From: an uncultured Streptococcus sp.
Lineage (GTDB): Bacteria; Bacillota; Bacilli; Lactobacillales; Streptococcaceae
Direction of reading: 5' to 3'
Assembly (NCBI GenBank): GCA_905373305.1
Contig: CAJPSM010000061.1
Span: 1 to 7,882, forward strand
Length of the DNA stretch: 7,882 bases
Under the pieces are notes generated by a model. That model ran no database searches. It worked only from the letters and a program-made list of their open reading frames with translations, and was not told the DNA's origin. Of the stretch, positions 5,341 through 7,882 are shown piece after piece; the stretch's first letter is position 1, and each line of letters begins with the position of its first letter. The position numbers and the translations under genes were made by a program.

Positions 5341-6561
5341 TTTGATTTGTTTTAGGACGACTTTCTTTCGTTTGAATGGAACTTTTCCACTTTTCTCCTC
5401 CGCTAGGTTTGTCTGGTAACTCATAGACAAGAGGAGACCGACACCAATGAGGTTGCTAATAATTGCGGAGCCCCCTTGAGAGATGAAAGGTAGAGGAATC
5501 CCTGTCAAAGGAAGTAAGCCTGTCACGGCACCGATATTTTCAAAGATATGGAAGAGCAACATCATAATAAAACCAGTCGAAATGTAGGTGTAGAACTGGT
5601 TATTTGACCTGAGCGTAATCTTCAACATCCGGTAAATAAGAAGTAAGTACAGGGCAACGACAAAGACCGAACCAATAAAGCCAAAGTCTTCAGCAATCAC
5701 TGTGAAAATCATATCACTCTCACGTACTGGAATGAGGAGATTGGACACATTGAAACCTTGCCCAAACAAGCCACCACTTCCAATCGCAATTTGTCCCTGC
5801 GCCTGTTGGTAAGTCGTTGTTTGCGCGAAGTCAAAGGGATTGAGCCAAGCCAAGATGCGGTTGATCTGGTAGGTTGGCATTCCAATCTGATGCAAGAAGG
5901 CACGTCCATCCTTGCTTATAAAGATGGCCATGAAGCCTGCAACTGCAGTCACTCCTGTCGCAAAAACAGGAATGATAATCTTCCATGAAACACCTGAAAG
6001 GAGAACCATGCCTGCAAAAATAGCTACAAAGACCAAGGCAGTCCCTAAGTCACTTTGTAGGGCTAAGAGGATCAAGACTGGGATGGTAAAGGCAATCATC
6101 CAACCAATCAATAGGAAATCCAAGGGAATAGTCCGTCGCCATTCCTTGTGTTTTTGAGTGAATTGTACGATGACTCGAGCCAACATCAAGATATAGGAAA
6201 TCTTCATGAACTCCGATGGCTGGAAAAGTGTCGTTCCACCAATCGATACCCAGTTCTTGGCACCTGTTGACGCTACAAGATTTGGATTGTAGAAAACAAG
6301 GGGGAGGACCATCAAAGCCAACCCTAGACCATAAAGATAGGGGGTCACCTTCCATAAAAACTCGGTATTAAAGAACATGACCACAAAACCAATGACAAGG
6401 CCCAAGGCAATCCAAGCGATTTGCTGACCTAGAATTGGTAATACATTATTTGGATAGTCATGACTAACTGCTATATAAATGGCCACTACTCCAATCACCA
6501 GTAAACAAAACACTGGTAGGAGGAGGCTATAATCGACTCGAGAGTCGAAGGAACGTTTCAT
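5338..6561 (-). CDS. rodA: SEDS-family peptidoglycan glycosyltransferase RodA
   Basis: A 407-residue polytopic membrane protein that polymerises peptidoglycan glycan strands from lipid II during cell elongation, working with a class B penicillin-binding protein (PBP2b in pneumococcus). Hydrophobic segments cover most of the chain, consistent with about ten membrane helices. SEDS signatures visible are QPSEFMK (114-120), LQSDLGTA (168-175), the loop PVRESDMIFTVIAEDFG (278-294) with D283 as the expected catalytic aspartate, and PLTGIPLPFISQGGSA (351-366). The tail is basic (KVPFKRKKVVLKQIK). I favour RodA over FtsW because the sequence closely resembles pneumococcal RodA as I recall it and because of the gyrB neighbourhood. 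The ATG lies five bases after the dinG stop, with AAAAGG inside the dinG end as ribosome binding site, so expression depends on dinG transcripts. No promoter is seen in the gap. Confidence 0.95.
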   Translation of the reverse strand: MKRSFDSRVDYSLLLPVFCLLVIGVVAIYIAVSHDYPNNVLPILGQQIAWIALGLVIGFVVMFFNTEFLWKVTPYLYGLGLALMVLPLVFYNPNLVASTGAKNWVSIGGTTLFQPSEFMKISYILMLARVIVQFTQKHKEWRRTIPLDFLLIGWMIAFTIPVLILLALQSDLGTALVFVAIFAGMVLLSGVSWKIIIPVFATGVTAVAGFMAIFISKDGRAFLHQIGMPTYQINRILAWLNPFDFAQTTTYQQAQGQIAIGSGGLFGQGFNVSNLLIPVRESDMIFTVIAEDFGFIGSVFVVALYLLLIYRMLKITLRSNNQFYTYISTGFIMMLLFHIFENIGAVTGLLPLTGIPLPFISQGGSAIISNLIGVGLLLSMSYQTNLAEEKSGKVPFKRKKVVLKQIK

Positions 6562-6566
6562 ATTTT

Positions 6567-7882
6567 TTACCTTTTCTCTTTCTGGGATTTTTCTTTCATT
6601 CTATTGCGACGAGATTGGAGAAAATCTGCTACTGCAGACCCTAGCTGTTCTCTAGCAAGAACCCGAACAGCCCTTTCTTTTGACAAGGCCTGGGCGATTT
6701 GTTTGCCGTAACGCTTGCTAACGACACGACTGTCTAAGATAACAGCAACCGAACCTTGGTCAGATCTTCTAACAGTACGGCCCAGAGCTTGTTTTAGCCG
6801 AATAATCGCCATCGGCAACTGATAATCATAGAAAGGATTTTTCCCTTCTTGACGCAGTTCTTGGTTTAATTTTTTGGTTAACGGTTCTTGGGGGTTTTGG
6901 AAAGGCAATCTCGGAATCACTTGGATCACGCAAGGATGGGTTGAAAAATCAACTCCTTCCCAGAAACTACCTGTTCCGAGTAAGATCTGGCGTTCACCTT
7001 TTTCAAAACGTTTTTTCAGTTGGCTTGGTTCCCCATTTTTATACTGAGCTAGATGCGGTTGGTCGAGCAGGTCTGAAACAGCCAGCAACATCTCTTTTGA
7101 GGTAAACAAGACCAGTATGGGTTCTTGAAAGGCCTGTAAGCTTCGAGTGACAGAAGCCACTTCACTAGCATAGTCAACAGGTGAAACTTCTGTCACAAGA
7201 GGAAAATCATCGACTAGAAAGACTTCTTGTTGCTCCTGCTTTGCTACATCAAGCTTAACAAGCGGAGCATCTGGAAATCCCAACAAATCTGCTAAGGAAA
7301 CCCGATTACTGATTTCAAGAGTGGCCGATACTCCTAGGAGTCTACAATCTTCTGGCAATAAGTCTGCTAGTATAAAGCGGCCTTTTTTACTTGAACAAAT
7401 CAAGACATCCTTGCTCGATTTCTCTGCTGTAGCAAGCCAAAATTCACGATCCGAGGTGAAAAAGTTTGCAATTTCTCGATACTCTGGGAGAGTTAACTCC
7501 GAAAAATGTTGGCGCAACTCTTCAAGAGAATCCAACCACTTTCCATTCTTCAGACCTGACTGATAGTGCTCCATCAAGTAACGACATTCAAAACCTATAC
7601 TCTCCAGCAAGCGTTTCTGAACCAAATCTTCCTCTGTCTCCAAGGACTTTTCAATTTGAGTTACAAGTTCCTCAAGGCGATAAGCCTGCTGGGCTAGATT
7701 TTCGAGAGCTAGCAGCATTTTTTGAGCTTCATCCAAGATCAGCAAACGGTTATCGACAAACTCTGGATTGTCTTCCAAACGAGTGACCAGATAGGCATGA
7801 TTAGTCAAGAGAACGCGACTGGTCTTGGCCTTTTCCTGCCCTCGTTTCCAAAAATCCTCTGTGGCAAATAAACTTTTCTTTG
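6567..7882 (-). CDS. dinG: DinG-family ATP-dependent helicase/exonuclease, C-terminal fragment (cut by right edge)
   Basis: About 437 C-terminal codons of a superfamily 2 helicase of the XPD/DinG type; the reading frame stays open to the right edge. In numbering from the first whole codon there are TNHAYL (26-31), motif II D50-E-A-Q, SATLE (185-189), LVLFTSKE (256-263), motif V GTGSFWEGVDF (302-312) and motif VI QALGRTVRRS (364-373). The Walker A motif and any N-terminal DEDD exonuclease domain would be upstream. The visible part lacks the cysteine normally found shortly before the NHA segment in iron-sulfur DinG proteins, fitting the cluster-free Gram-positive exonuclease-helicase form (about 800 residues). 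The C-terminus is lysine-rich (RMKEKSQKEKR). The TTG at 7808 is an internal leucine codon, not the start. It is followed five bases later by rodA and is probably co-transcribed with it. The family acts in DNA repair. Confidence 0.92.
   Translation of the reverse strand, partial: KKSLFATEDFWKRGQEKAKTSRVLLTNHAYLVTRLEDNPEFVDNRLLILDEAQKMLLALENLAQQAYRLEELVTQIEKSLETEEDLVQKRLLESIGFECRYLMEHYQSGLKNGKWLDSLEELRQHFSELTLPEYREIANFFTSDREFWLATAEKSSKDVLICSSKKGRFILADLLPEDCRLLGVSATLEISNRVSLADLLGFPDAPLVKLDVAKQEQQEVFLVDDFPLVTEVSPVDYASEVASVTRSLQAFQEPILVLFTSKEMLLAVSDLLDQPHLAQYKNGEPSQLKKRFEKGERQILLGTGSFWEGVDFSTHPCVIQVIPRLPFQNPQEPLTKKLNQELRQEGKNPFYDYQLPMAIIRLKQALGRTVRRSDQGSVAVILDSRVVSKRYGKQIAQALSKERAVRVLAREQLGSAVADFLQSRRNRMKEKSQKEKR

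Noticed and set aside
6050..6355. A 101-residue minus-strand frame inside rodA
   Set aside because: It is a different frame of an intact RodA coding region and contains no motif.
7466..7786. Plus-strand open frames opposite dinG (80 and 106 residues)
   Set aside because: They are antisense shadows of the helicase gene with no independent support; likewise the other plus-strand frames opposite ezrA, rodA and gyrB.
6567..7808. A 413-residue protein starting at the TTG at 7808
   Set aside because: The frame stays open to the window edge and the preceding codons continue DinG-like sequence (KTSRVLLTNHAYL). The TTG is an internal leucine; the gene is truncated by the window.
1..7882. Mobile element, CRISPR, BOX/RUP repeat, tRNA, toxin-antitoxin or defence system
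   Set aside because: Intergenic gaps are too short and hold only promoters, ribosome sites and hairpins. All genes are recognised core genes; nothing supports a new multi-gene system.

Overview
The window looks like a core-genome segment of a mitis-group Streptococcus (S. mitis, S. oralis or S. pneumoniae relatives). GyrB, RodA, EzrA and the visible part of PgdA read very close to the pneumococcal proteins as I remember them. The DNA is AT-rich and intergenic gaps are short. The promoters I can see are extended -10 types, which are common in streptococci. This placement comes from memory, not from a database search.

Every gene is on the minus strand, so transcription runs from high to low coordinates. 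In that order the genes are: the C-terminal part of dinG (cut by the right edge), rodA, a DJ-1/PfpI-family gene, a terminator at about 4749-4774, a promoter at about 4697-4705, a HAD-family hydrolase gene, gyrB, a hairpin plus the ezrA promoter (2122-2160), ezrA, a terminator at 321-353, a promoter at 260-288, and the first 84 codons of pgdA (cut by the left edge).

This gives at least three units. The first is dinG-rodA-DJ-1, joined by gaps of 5 and 10 bases, with the rodA stop codon inside the ribosome binding site of the DJ-1 gene. The second is HAD-gyrB, with a 13-base gap, probably reading on into ezrA, which also has its own promoter. The third is pgdA. No gap reaches 300 bases, and the plus strand carries no gene I believe in.

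By role, the window combines DNA maintenance (DinG, gyrase B subunit) with cell-envelope growth and division: RodA for elongation peptidoglycan synthesis, EzrA for Z-ring control and PgdA for peptidoglycan N-deacetylation. A predicted small-molecule phosphatase-like protein and a DJ-1-family protein have no settled role. I see no mobile element, CRISPR array, toxin-antitoxin, phage or defence module, and no credible undescribed multi-gene system. The points most worth checking are small. Two promoters are placed so that transcription should begin at or within a base of the start codon (pgdA and the HAD gene). The HAD protein lacks the second catalytic aspartate. pgdA sits directly after ezrA. 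The putative HAD-gyrB promoter has two phased A/T tracts.
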